A DNA stretch of 63,800 nt from positions 1 to 63,800 of the forward strand of contig LSSL01000021.1 in the NCBI GenBank assembly GCA_001953115.1. The letters run 5' to 3'. The translations under genes and the position numbers were made by a program. Source of the DNA: Smittium mucronatum (Eukaryota > Kickxellomycota > Harpellomycetes > Harpellales > Legeriomycetaceae). This document shows positions 22,707 to 35,146 of this stretch, one piece after another (the first letter of the stretch is position 1; every line of letters begins with the position of its first letter). The notes beneath the pieces were generated by a model. It was not told the origin of the DNA, made no database searches, and saw only the letters and a program-made list of their open reading frames with translations.

Positions 22707-25700
22707 CATGCGAATCTCAAAAATTGTGTATATACAAAGTAACATTAATAAGACATAATTTGGGAATTATCACTGCGGTTTACATATAATAATGTGTAAG
22801 TTATTATGATTGGCTAGAATAAAAATTTCATAATTATTTGATCTGAACTTTCTAATAACTATTTCATTTCATTTTTATATATCTTTAATATAACATTATT
22901 TAGAATTTTTCCGGAATTAATTGGAAAAAAATTGATAAAAATTATTACGATAAATACTATAATTTATAATCAAGTTCCCATACCGTCGGAAAATATTTCA
23001 AAAATAAAAACATTTGAAAAAAAAATTTGTCATTAAGAGCAAATTTTTTTTTTAAAATTCATATAATTTTTGTTAAGCTGAAAAAAATTCATAGATTTAG
23101 ACTTACTTATTCCAACAAAAATCGAACCAGTTTCTTTAACCTCCCTTAAAAGTAAAATATATTACTAATTAATATCATGATAATAGCAAACATAAATTTT
23201 TGTAGTTTTTGATTGGCGTAGTCATATTTTAGAGAAAAGATAAAAAAATATCCAAAGCAAAGCTATCTTAAAGTTATATTGAATTCACTTTTTAAAGGTA
23301 TATTTCTATTTTAATAATCGGAAAATTCGACACCCAAAATGAATTTTTTAGATAAAACTTATTATTATTATATATGATTTATCTTTGAGTGCTTTGAATT
23401 CTAAAAATAATTTGTATGAAGAAAATTTGTATCAAATATTTTTCAAAAATTGACTAAAAATCGATTAAATCTTTTAGTCTAAGAAAATAATTATAAAGAT
23501 GCAGGTTTGTCTTTATAATATATTTGAAACGCATATAAAAAAAAAGTGAATTAAAAAAACATCTGTTAAATTTATTTAATAATAATAATAAGGGTTATAG
23601 TTTGAAGTATAATACATATAAATTTATTTTTAATAATATAAGATAGTAACTTGTACCGATTTAAATTTTGATTAAAATTAAAGTGTAATTTTTTAATATA
23701 ATGAGCATTAGTACATGCACATTTCTACAAAAAACCCCACACAAGACATTTAATTCACATTTTGTAATTGAGTTCAGATTAGATTAAAATTTACCATCAA
23801 AATAAAAAATTTCTAAAAAAATCAATGTAAAGAGAATTTTTTTTTTTATCGTTTATAAATTATTTGGTTTTTTTTTGTTTCATTAAAGATTTTTTTTTTG
23901 ACTTTCTATACATATATAAATACAATTCTGTTATTTATATTTTTCAATTCCCAATAATTTAGAAGATTTATTTTATAAAATTAAAAATTCTAATTGAAAA
24001 AAAACTGTATTTATGCTTCTTATCGCTAAGAAAAAAAAATTTTATGTCAAAAGTTTTTTATTCAATCATATTTCTTTCGATGAAAAAAATGAATTAAATT
24101 ATTTGTTAAAATAGACACATTTTCCTATGTTAATACTTTATTGTTAGTTTTTTATTCTAAAAAAAATTTTGTGTTTTTTTTAATTTGAAAAGGAGAATTT
24201 AACAGGAGATAATTAAAATTAATAATAATAAATTTTAATAAAAAAAACTTAAATATACTTTTATTTTATATTTATTGAGGCGTTGCTATTAGTTTAATTG
24301 TAGTAAAATAATATAAAATCATCTTTTGAAAATCTCAATTAATGCTTTTTATCAATTTCATATAATATTTTATAATCTGATAATTTAAATTTTTGATATA
24401 TTTTGATTATGATTCTAATCTAAAATTAAAAATTGATAAATTTTATTAAGAGTTCAATAAATTTTAGATAGTATTTTTCACAAATAAAAGAGCAAATACG
24501 TAATTTCTTTTAACTTCGAAATTAATTATAAAAAAACTAATAAACGATTTATTGATTATCTAAATAAATTAAATATCAATATCATCTTAAAATCCCTTTA
24601 ATATTAAAATTATCTTGAAAATTATTTAAATCAATTAAATCACAAAATCACTTCTCATAAACTTGATAGCTTCCTAAATTATAATGTTTTCTTAATGAAT
24701 TTTTAAAAAAAAAATTCGCACAAAAACCATTTAAAAACCAACATATACTGAATTCAAAAATAAATATAAGCAAAATAATAAAAACTAAATGATAAAAAAA
24801 TAATTTATAAGTACTGAGGTTATCATTGATCAAAGCTAATTTAATTTCTTATTAATTTATTTCTTGAAAATAGCCACTATAATGAGTACTTTTATACAAA
24901 AAATCTCTTATTGCAATTTTTTTATTTTAATCATAGAATATATGATTTTACTATTTTTATTTGATTTAATTTAATTTAAATCTTTGGTCACTATAACTAT
25001 TTTTTTAATTAATAATACAAAAAATTCGAGATAAAATTTTTTCATTTATAATGTCATTTAATTTTAATTTTTGTCTGTAATATTTAAACAGAGTTGAAAT
25101 AGCAAGGAAATTTCTGGAAAGTAAAATAAGTGAGAAAAAATAAATTTGGATTTTGTTTAACCTTTAATATACTTTTTAAACCCGATTATTTAGGGAAAAA
25201 ACGATTATATATACATTACAATGATGATTAAATTGCTTATTATTCGAAAAAAATTTACTACTGCATTGTATATATATTTATTTTCTCCCAAAATTAATCA
25301 TTTTTTACTTTATTATTCTACTTTAGTATTTTAATAATTACCGTCTTTTTTTAAACAGTTTAAATTATTTATTTTTTATCCAAGAATATAAATCCGACCT
25401 GATACACCAATAATTAAAATTTTCATTTTATGGTTTTTTGGAATTTTTTGAATTTAGATTTTCTGAATATCATTGTTTTTTTTAGATTTTGGATAGTAAA
25501 AATATCTTTTTATACAATGAAAACTCCATTAATAAAAATTAATAAAACATTTAGTTATTAATTTTACATTTAAAATATATGTGGTTTTCAAAAACTATAG
25601 CATCATTCAATATATTTTCTATACTGATCTATAGATACATAGATAATCACCGATACCAAAATGTTAAACTAGCATGAAGGTTACATACAATCAATTTATT

Positions 25701-28700
25701 TTTTTCCCCAAATATTTTATAGTTAATTTTTTTGGCTCTTTGCATTTAATTTAATTAAATCATTGAAATTTAAAATCGAATAAATTTATTAATATTTTTG
25801 GCTTTTTTTGTAACCGTTTATATATCTGTTAATAAAAAATTATAATGCATTTTAAGCTTTTATTTTAGCTCATTGATACCAAATTTCACAGATCAAAAAT
25901 TAGCTTTTTGACAAAAAAAAATTCATCGGTTTCAATATTTTTAAAATTGAAAAGCTATGATTTTTTTACTTTAAATTATTAAATATTTTTTAGGATATTT
26001 TTTTTAGGGATCATAATTTTTATGATCCTATAACTTATTATTTATTGCATACTTCGATTTCTATAATATTATTTAGATTAATTAATATGTATTCAAGAAT
26101 AATAACAAATTTTAACATTTATTTATTAAATTATTTTTTTAATCCGATAATAAGCTAGGGACTTCTTTTTTTAATATGATAAATTATTTGATTAAATAAA
26201 ATTAATTTGTATAAGATAATATATCTTTATTAAATTCTTATTATTTTGATTTTTTAATAAAAAAATTTTTCTTTGAAATAAATGTTCCGTATTGGATTAA
26301 AAATACTTTTTTATTTAAGGTTTCTGAGATTTTAGTAAAATTGAAATTAGTTTTAATACGTAATTTATTTAGTGTTTTCATATTCATTGTTTTCATAATT
26401 TATTGAACTTCATGATGGTTATAAATATTTTAACTTTTATTAATTTATATATCTCATTGTTATATATAACAGATAAATATCTTGTATTTATGATAGATTT
26501 TATAGGGTTGGGATTTTGAATAAAAAAAATTATATTATCATCGATAAACAATAATGAGTAAAAAATTATAAAATTTTTGAAACTTTTTGACCATTTTTAT
26601 ATTAGGATACATAATTGGATTGAAATCTGAATTTCGAAATTTTTTGGGGCTATTAAGAATAAAAATTTTTTATTTATAAATAATTATCTAATCATGAAAG
26701 CCTCAGAAATGAATATTGGAATCTCAAAATATGAGTATTGCAAAATCTTACCAAACTAATATCAGTTTGATCATTAGCAAGTTTGGGTTTATAATATTGA
26801 TTTTTTTATAAAAAAACGAGATAATATAAAACCGGATATGTACCTAGGTAAAATAAAACTGGTTTTGATGTTATTTACTGATTTAACTGTTATTAATTTA
26901 AATCTTTTTCTAAAATTTTAGGTAAATTTTTTCGAGTATATTCTTAAGACTAATTAAAACCCACTTTATAGTATTTTTAGCCTCTATTTTGTGGGAAAAA
27001 ATTATTGTTAGGAATTAGAAATATTTAGTTCCACTGTAATTTTTTTATTAAATATTAAAATAATTTATGAAAGCTTCTATGTATTATCTATCAAAGAAAT
27101 ATAAGAGTGCAACAAAAATTAAGTTGGTTTTCGAGATTTATATATAAGTGAATAATCAATTTTTGAAAAAACACCAATCCTTGATATTTTATTATTATGA
27201 ATTTTTATAACCTCATTACACTATTTTTTTTTATAATGGTTATTTAATTATTATTTTTTAAATATTTTTTATTAAAATTAATATATATTCGGAAAAATAA
27301 AATGAGTATATCTTTTTTCATATTTATTTCCATATTTTATTAGTAAAATGGATAATTTGTTTTAAGAAAACATACAATACAACAATTTATGCAATTTAAT
27401 AATATAAAACCTATTATTTTATTTTTAAAAACCATTAGATACTCTGTTTATTATATATGAATAAATTTTTTAGATGATATAATAAGAAAATATGTTTTTA
27501 TTATTATAATTTGTGTAATTTCCTGAAATCTAGAATTTATTTTCTGGTTAATAATTTGTTTTTTTAGCCTAAATTTAATTTTATTGATAATTATGTTTTT
27601 TCAAAATAGTCGAAATTTTACATATTAGGGGTAGTATTATATTAAATCTCAGGAAAAATTAATTATATATATATTATTTATAAAAATTAGATTTATTTCA
27701 GCCTGTTATATGTTAAATTTGGTGGGTTTATTTGAATTTTTGGATAATTATAAATAGATTTAGTAAATAAAATAAATATTAAAATGAATAAAAGTATCAG
27801 ATCACTTATTTACATATGAAATGTAATGGTATGATTTACTTAAGATTTTATATTTCCCTAATATTGAAATCTATTAGTTGTGCTACCCAAAAAAAAAAGT
27901 TTTTATATGGTAAATTATAATCCTATGTTAAAATTTCTAGATTAGTTAATTATCAGCATTCTACCTATACTTCTTGCAATACATTTTGATGATTTTTTGT
28001 CTACCCAGCACTATAAATTTTAACGATTATCCTAGTTCCAATTTTTTTAGGAGAAATATTAAGTGTATTAGATCTCTGCTACAAAATTTGTGATAAAGTT
28101 TTTATTTATATTTTTTGATGCCTCTATTTTTAGTAAAACTAAATAATTATTTATAGTAAATGTTTGAAGTAATCATGGGGTCCACAATATTCATTTTTAC
28201 ATCTTTTGGGCTTTTTTTTTTATGATATACTTGTAAGTTTAAATAAAAGTTTTTAGTAATGAGAAATAATAAAAGTATGTATGATAATGAAGACAAAAAT
28301 AGTGTTAATAAAGATAGTAATAGTAAATTAGTAAATTGGTAAATTAAATTTTTCTTTGGGTTTGGTTTGTATAAAAAAAAAATCTTTTTAAGAGGAAAGG
28401 TTGTCAGATTATCAAAACATAAAGAAAAAAAATACATCGCTATTGAACTTGGGTAATTATTTAGTTCTTTTAGTTCAGATAGGTATACAACTTATTTATA
28501 AAATGTGATTTATATTTATAAGAATTATTATTACTAAATTTTTAATTTTTTTTATTAATGTAGATAATTTAAATTATAATCTTTTTTGCTACATAATTTT
28601 GTATATTTAAGGTAGAGATCTATTTTTTCACAAAAACGAGTCATAAACTCCTACTATAACAATGTTCTTGGAAAATTTTGATAATTTAACAAAGGATATT

Positions 28701-30194
28701 TATGTTTGTTAAAAAATGCTTTAACATATTTAAAGTTTATATATACTTTAAGAAACTGTTTTTTACGCCAAAATTTCTTAGCTTTTGATATTTATATTAA
28801 TATGCATCACATTTTACATAATAAATTCAGTTATTTTTAAGCCAAAAATTCATTAAAAATTAAAGCAAAAAAATCGATAATAATTTCACATTAGATTAAA
28901 ACGAGATAACTTTATTTCACTCAGAGAATATAATTCAGAAAAAACAATCATAAGCCAAAAAATTCGTATTATCAAAATTATTGAAGAAGAAAAATCATAA
29001 TCGTGGAATTAAAATTCTGCTTTTTTAAAATTTCGATATTAAAAATTAAGTTTTTTTATCATTAAATATTTTTACATGTGTATATAATCTTTTGACTGTT
29101 TTTAATTTTTTAAAACCGAAAAATAATAGTTTAAAAATATTTCTTATTTGTATACTTTATATTATATATTGTATTTTGGTTTAAATTTCGGTAGTTTCAA
29201 TAATTTTATATGTTTAATAAAACTATCATATTTTAAATGATATTTTTAAATGCCTTTTTAGGTTATATAAAAATTTCAGAGTGTAAAATTGATTTAAAAT
29301 TAAAAAAATTGAGTACATTGACCAAAATCTTTCTTAAAAAACGGTTTCTATATTAATAAAATAGTTAATAAAAAGAATTTATATTATTTTTTTTGATTAA
29401 TTATAATTTTGAAAAAAAATTGGAGAGTGATAAGAATCCACATTAATAAATCAATGAGATTTTTTTTAGTTATCAAGCAAATCGACCTACCTGTTATGTA
29501 TAAAAAATAGAGATCAACACATTATTTTAAGGCTAAGCAAAGCCAAAAAAATATTAGATATAAAAAAGTCATTTATTAACAGTAAATATAGAACTTTTTT
29601 TTTATATAAAAAAACTTTAAATTAAATTGTAATCTAGTTTATTTGAAAGCGAATTTTTTTTAATAATAAATCATTTGGTTTTTCTCGGTTATGAAAATGA
29701 AAATTCGTCCATAAAATGTTAAAAAAATTTAATTTTCAATTATTTTTGAAAATTATTTAAAAATTTAAATAAAATACGAAGATTACGTAGATTTCCAAAA
29801 CTATAATAGTTAATTGTGAATTAAAAAAATTAAATTTCTCGTTTTAACACATAAATATAGATAAAAATTCAAAAAAAATACGATTGAAATAAGTTCAGCT
29901 CATCTATTAATTATAAATATTAAAATTAAATATAATCGAAAGGAATTTTTTCTAAAAAATAAATAATAAATGTGGGTCAAACACATTAATATTACCAAAG
30001 AGCAATTAATAGATTACTTGAAAAATTTCCAATATATCGATAATAAAATATAAGACTATATTATTAAAAATTCTATTAAACCATTATAAATTGGCATAAA
30101 ATATTACAAAAGTTTAAATCCCTACTCTGTAATGAATTCTGTGATATCAATACTGTGAAAATTTTACTAACTTAATTGAAAAAATTTCAAAACT
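22707..30194. other. AT-rich gene desert
   Basis: No supportable gene. The one long-looking frame here (28147-28437, minus) is a run of Leu/Ser/Phe codons from a purine-rich plus strand and has no family signature. Long A or T runs and AT-only stretches dominate. Confidence 0.6.
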
Positions 30195-30970
30195 TTTCCA
30201 TCACCAAAATCTCCACAAATAAATTCAAAATTTCTACTCGTCCACTCATTGATTCTTTACCATCACCAAAATTTCTTCTTAGCAGCATTTCACACCACCA
30301 AAAAATCACTTTTCATAACCTAAAAATGAAAAAAAAAATTTTTTTCTATATCTTTTATACTATTTCTTTTTCGAAAATCGAGATTATGTTTAATATAAGT
30401 TGAAAATTTTGATATAATTTTTATTTGGACAAATTATTTTCTATAAATAAAAAAATAAGAATAGTTTCCGAGTTGGATTAGTGTGACTAAATAACCAAAC
30501 AGTATAAATTTTTTTAAAATGTACTATATTTGCTTGGTTTAAAAAAATAAATTCAGTCAAAGTTTGGATCAGTTGTCAAAAATTATTTGCCTGAGTTTTT
30601 GTACATTAATTATAGGGGTAGGAAAATATAATTACATCTATTTGGGTTTTTATAAGAAAAAATTGAAAAAGATATCACTATTAAATTTTGACAGTTTATG
30701 TTGTCGTTTATTCTTACTAGGATCCTTATCATTCATTTACAGCAAGTTTATTCTAAAAAAAGCTCAAGTTTAGTTTTAATTTAAATTCATAATTTTCAAT
30801 TCCAAAATTTTATTTATTAGAAGCATAATTGGTGATATTTCTGAAATTGAATAAAAAAATTTTTCTATACTAATAATAATTATTCTTTCTGTTTTTTGGT
30901 GAATTGAAGAAGTAATGAGTGGATGAGTAGAAATTTCGGATTATTTATGGAGATTTTGATGGTGATAAAA
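30195..30970. repeat. Imperfect inverted repeat, about 60-bp arms, 650-bp spacer
   Basis: The arm near 30195-30257 (CCATCACCAAAATCTCCA, then AAATTTCTACTCGTCCACTC) is matched in inverse orientation near 30908-30970, where the plus strand has GAGTGGATGAGTAGAAATTT and GGAGATTTTGATGG. Weaker matches extend a little beyond both arms. The left arm also repeats CCATCACCAAAAT directly, about 62 bp apart. The spacer has no recognisable gene (30564-30773 is open but nondescript). It could be an eroded non-autonomous DNA transposon; no target-site duplication was identified. Confidence 0.6.
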
Positions 30971-32077
30971 GTCCAACTATTTAAAAATAACTATACAGTA
31001 TTTTTCCTCTTTAAGATATTTTAAATTCACAATTTAGTTAAATAGCTGAGATTAAGTTAAATATACAATCCAATTGAATATTACAAACGATATACAAAAA
31101 TATCTAAAGTTTTTATTGATACTGGCCTAATTTTTTTTCTTATATTTTACATTATAAAAAATATATTTAATTAAATATTCCTAATTTTTTTCATAAATTA
31201 TAATTTTGATAAATAATGTCAATTCTCAGGGAATTAAGTTTTATTTTTTACTATTGTTTCAATATAAGTTTAAAAATATTTATTTAATAGATATCTAAAT
31301 AATATCGACTTTTAATAAAGATTTATCGCATTAATCACTTAAATATATTTATAAATATATAAATTTATAATACCAGATGTAGATATATATATTTTTGAAT
31401 TTTTAGGAAAAAATATGATTTCCATAAATTTAAAGATTATTCATCAAATCATTATAGTTAAATTATAAAACCAATTAACAACGAAAGATTTGGAAGAAAA
31501 TAAAACTTAATTAATATTTAAAAACTGATAATAATTTTTTAAATATATAACATAAAATCTAAACTTCCAGCAATTTAAAAACAGTCTAAAGTGTTATTCA
31601 TATATTTCGGATTTACTTATCTATTCTTACAAAATTATAAAAATTCTTAATTATTTAATCCGATTTATTAATCATTAAGTGATAAATCATCTATGCCAAA
31701 TATATGTACATAAATTCTTTATTGATAAAAAAAAACTTATTAAAAGATATCATTAGAAAAAAATTACATAAAAGATAACTTTATACAATTTTTAAAAAAA
31801 ACTTTTTGCGAAATTTTAATTGTATAGAAATTGATTTAAAAATTAAGTAAATTCTTAGATTAAAACCGTATTTACTATTGTATTTTTTTAGCTTTAACTA
31901 TTTTCCTTATTTTTTTCGATAAATAAAAAATATACTTTTAATGGATAAATAAACATTTTATGCTCTTTTACTTCTTTAATAAAAGTTTTCAGAAAAAAAA
32001 AGTGACACCCTATCTTATGACTTTTAATAATAATAATTCCTCACAAAATCTCTAATTTTTTGATACTATATCACAGA

Positions 32078-32233
32078 AGAATAAACGTAAAGTATCGGAG
32101 TTGGGTGGAAATTTTTCTAAAAATTTTCCAACTTTTTTATAATTTTTTAATGGTCTTTTTAATTATTTTTATTAAGTTAAAAAACAAATTCTGCGAAAAA
32201 AAAAAAGAATAAAAAAAAAAGAATAAACGTAAA
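32078..32233 (+). mobile_element. SINE-like retroposon with exact 14-bp target-site duplication
   Basis: The 14-mer AGAATAAACGTAAA occurs at 32078-32091 and again at 32220-32233. The 128 bp between start GTATCGGAGTTGGGTGGAAA, continue as T-rich sequence, and end AACAAATTCTGCG followed by A(11), GAAT and A(10). The GGAGTTGGGTG block and the 3' tail match the copies at 41795-42384 and 45507-45659. The copy is 5'-truncated relative to those, lacking the TTGAACC start. The intact duplication and tail make this the clearest evidence that the family moved by target-primed reverse transcription. Confidence 0.8.
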
Positions 32234-35006
32234 TAATTATAAAAAAAAGCTCTTTTTTTGTTATAATTTTTAATAATTATATTGTGCATGTAGTAATCTG
32301 ATATTTAGATATTTTTAAAAAAATAAACAGTTCAAAATGTATGACTAAATATTATGTTATTATTTTTTTTCTAATTACCATTAATATAACTTAATATCTT
32401 ATGGTATTTTTATTCGATTGTGTTGGTATAAAATACAAAAAATTCCCTCAAATTTTGTATTTGTCTCATATTTTTATAAAATATCTCAAAACATTTACAA
32501 GATTTTAAGGGAATATATTTCATACCCTTACAATATGTATGGTTTTTATATGAATAATTTCAATATTCATTTTAATTACACTTAATAAATAAAAAATATT
32601 TTCGTATTATCAAATAAATCATATTTAAAAAGAGTAAAATTTTTTTATTATATTAATTTATCAGTATTTTTTTGTTAATGGTCCTACAGCATAATATTTT
32701 TTAGTGCGTGGAATAATTGGCTGTCTTCTCTTTATAATTTATAAAGAATATAAAAAAGACAGAAATATGCAATTACTAATTTGAAGTGATTTTTTTAAAG
32801 GGTTTTTTGTTATTTTCTCATTCAAAAATAAGTGGCACTAATTTTTTTACCTTAAAATTCATATCTTAAACTATTAATGAATAGCTAATATACTTATAAA
32901 AAATTTAAAAAATTGAAACAAAATACATTTATAAGTTGAAAAAATGAAATTTGATACAAAATTCCTTTCATTTTATAAATAGTTAAGCAAATTTTTATAA
33001 ATTTACAAAGTTAATGGATGATATTTTTAATCAATAGCTCTGGAATAAAAAAATTTGTCAACTGAATAAATTATATTTAAATTATTCTTACAGTTTTTAT
33101 TAGTAATTTATAAACATATCTATCTTGTGTATTATGAGAAAAAAATAATTATATATATACATCGGTAAAAAATTTTAAAGATATATCACCTAATTCATAA
33201 AAAATGTATGTCGTAAAAAATAATACAAGATAACTTGTATTAAACATATAAAATCAATAGAAAAATTTATTATTTATAGCTTATTTAAACAGGAAAAGAC
33301 TAAGTTTTTGGGATGTGAAGATATCAAATTAAATTGAAAAATAACTATATTTTATAAAAAAAACTACCAAAATTTTCAAAAAAATACTTTTAAAATTATA
33401 AAATTAAATAAAAAAAATACTTTTTATCTATTATAAATAATGGATTATATTCATAAGTTATATTATTAGGGAGAGTATATAATATGTTTATTCAATTTTA
33501 TATAAGCATTTCTCTTATTGTTAAAAATTTATTATATATAATAAAAAATAATTTGGTTAAAATTTTTTAATACAGTACGACTGTGCAAAATATAATTCTT
33601 AAACCGAAACTGATCTTAAATTTTATTATTTTATTATAAACATATAAATTTTAATAATAAAAAATTCAAGCTTGGATTAATTTTCACATTCGAGTTTTTT
33701 AGAATTATGATTCGAAATTTTGTATATTTTATCGAAAAGATATATTTTCTGAAATTTCATCATTTTTTAACTTCGTATATCTTTTATGAAATTAATCTTT
33801 AATTTACCTTTTTTTTTACAATACTAAAAGTGTTAAATATCTTAAACTTATAAATTTTCGTCTTTAGCTAATTATTTTCCAAAAAAAAAATCTTTAAAAT
33901 AATTAATTATTATAAAACTCAATAAAGCATTTTTCTCTTCGATTTTTTTCTTCATATCTTTTTGAGTATAAAATAATAGCGAATCTCATCAAATTATTTT
34001 TATCAGCAAGTTTAAGGTGTTTTAAAAAACTTGAAATTTTTTTTTCAAAATTTTTGAGTTGATTGCAAATAACGCTATTCCAATTTTTGAGATATATAGT
34101 AGCCGTTAAAATCTTATTTTTTTGATATTAATACCTGATTTATCTCATAATTTTGAAAATGAATTACATAACTTGATTAAAATTACAATAATATAAGAAC
34201 TAAGCGTTTCATTTGAAGCTAAGCATCTTTTATAGCCCGTATAATATGAAATTATATAGAAGGGTATTCATTTATTTGATTTTGATTAAGCTAAATTTTA
34301 CTAAGGTATGCAGAAACTTTGTGAATTTTAGAAAAAATACTTGTAATTATAGAAAATATTTGCTAAATGTAATTATTAAATAATATTTTCTCCAATCAAA
34401 GAATTTTTTTTAAAAATTGAGATTGAATCTCTAAAAAATTATTTGTCCTAGATCCATACAATTTAAATGATTAAAGCCATTTTCGATTATTATTTATGCT
34501 ATTTTTGCGAAAAATAATGTCAAAATCTTCAAAATTCCTCAAAATTGACCAGTTTCGGTGAAAATTTCTGTTAATAAATAAAATATTCTTTTTGGACTTG
34601 AAATATATAGAAACTTTGAATCCTTTGAAATCTCATCAGTAAAACTCAAGGGCAGAAATTTTAAATCCCCCTTAATATTTCTGCATACATAAACTAAACA
34701 ATTTATGATTATACTCCCACTGTTCATTCAATTTATAATGCGTGATATTGAAGGAGAAGGATCAGATATTATGTTTGTAGTGTCAAAATTTTTTTGATAT
34801 CCAATACTTCTTTTCTTAAATATATAACCTCGATTGATAGTTTTCCTATGTTTATTTAGATGCCGTTGCTATTACCGATAAAAATAATGGAAAATTCATT
34901 TATAAAAAAACCAGCAACTATTATTAGATATCCAATATCCATGGGATTTTGATTTGCATCAATATTCAGAATGGTATTTGTATTGCATGTTTCGTTAGAA
35001 TGTATT
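32234..35006. other. AT-rich gene desert
   Basis: No gene, RNA or repeat array that I can support in this stretch; stops are dense in all frames. Confidence 0.55.
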
Positions 35007-35027
35007 ATATTAGAATCATTCTAATAT
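35007..35027. repeat. Perfect 10-bp palindrome with one-base centre
   Basis: ATATTAGAAT, one C, then ATTCTAATAT. It sits 76 bp before a much longer hairpin at 35103-35146. Function unknown. Confidence 0.85.
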
Positions 35028-35102
35028 CCCCTAAAAAAATGATTAATAAAAATATATTAAGTAAAAATTAATAAATAATATTGTCATAATTCAATGAGAA
35101 AA

Positions 35103-35146
35103 AAATTAAGTAACCACGAATAAGGTTATTCGTGGTTACTTAATTT
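35103..35146. repeat. Perfect 21-bp hairpin with two-base loop
   Basis: The arms 35103-35123 and 35126-35146 are exact reverse complements, separated only by GG. The core is AGTAACCACGAATAA and its complement. Such a long perfect palindrome is unexpected in eroded AT-rich DNA and would extrude as a cruciform or fold as a strong RNA hairpin. It has no T tract typical of a Pol III unit directly after it and no adjacent gene. Confidence 0.9.

Noticed and set aside
22530..22745. 71-codon minus-strand open frame over the tRNA pair
   Set aside because: It is a translation through two complete tRNA genes and their flanks; both fold fully, so no protein gene is needed.
28147..28437. 96-codon Leu/Ser/Phe-rich minus-strand frame
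   Set aside because: It arises from a purine-rich plus strand with simple-sequence character; no domain, no exon context.
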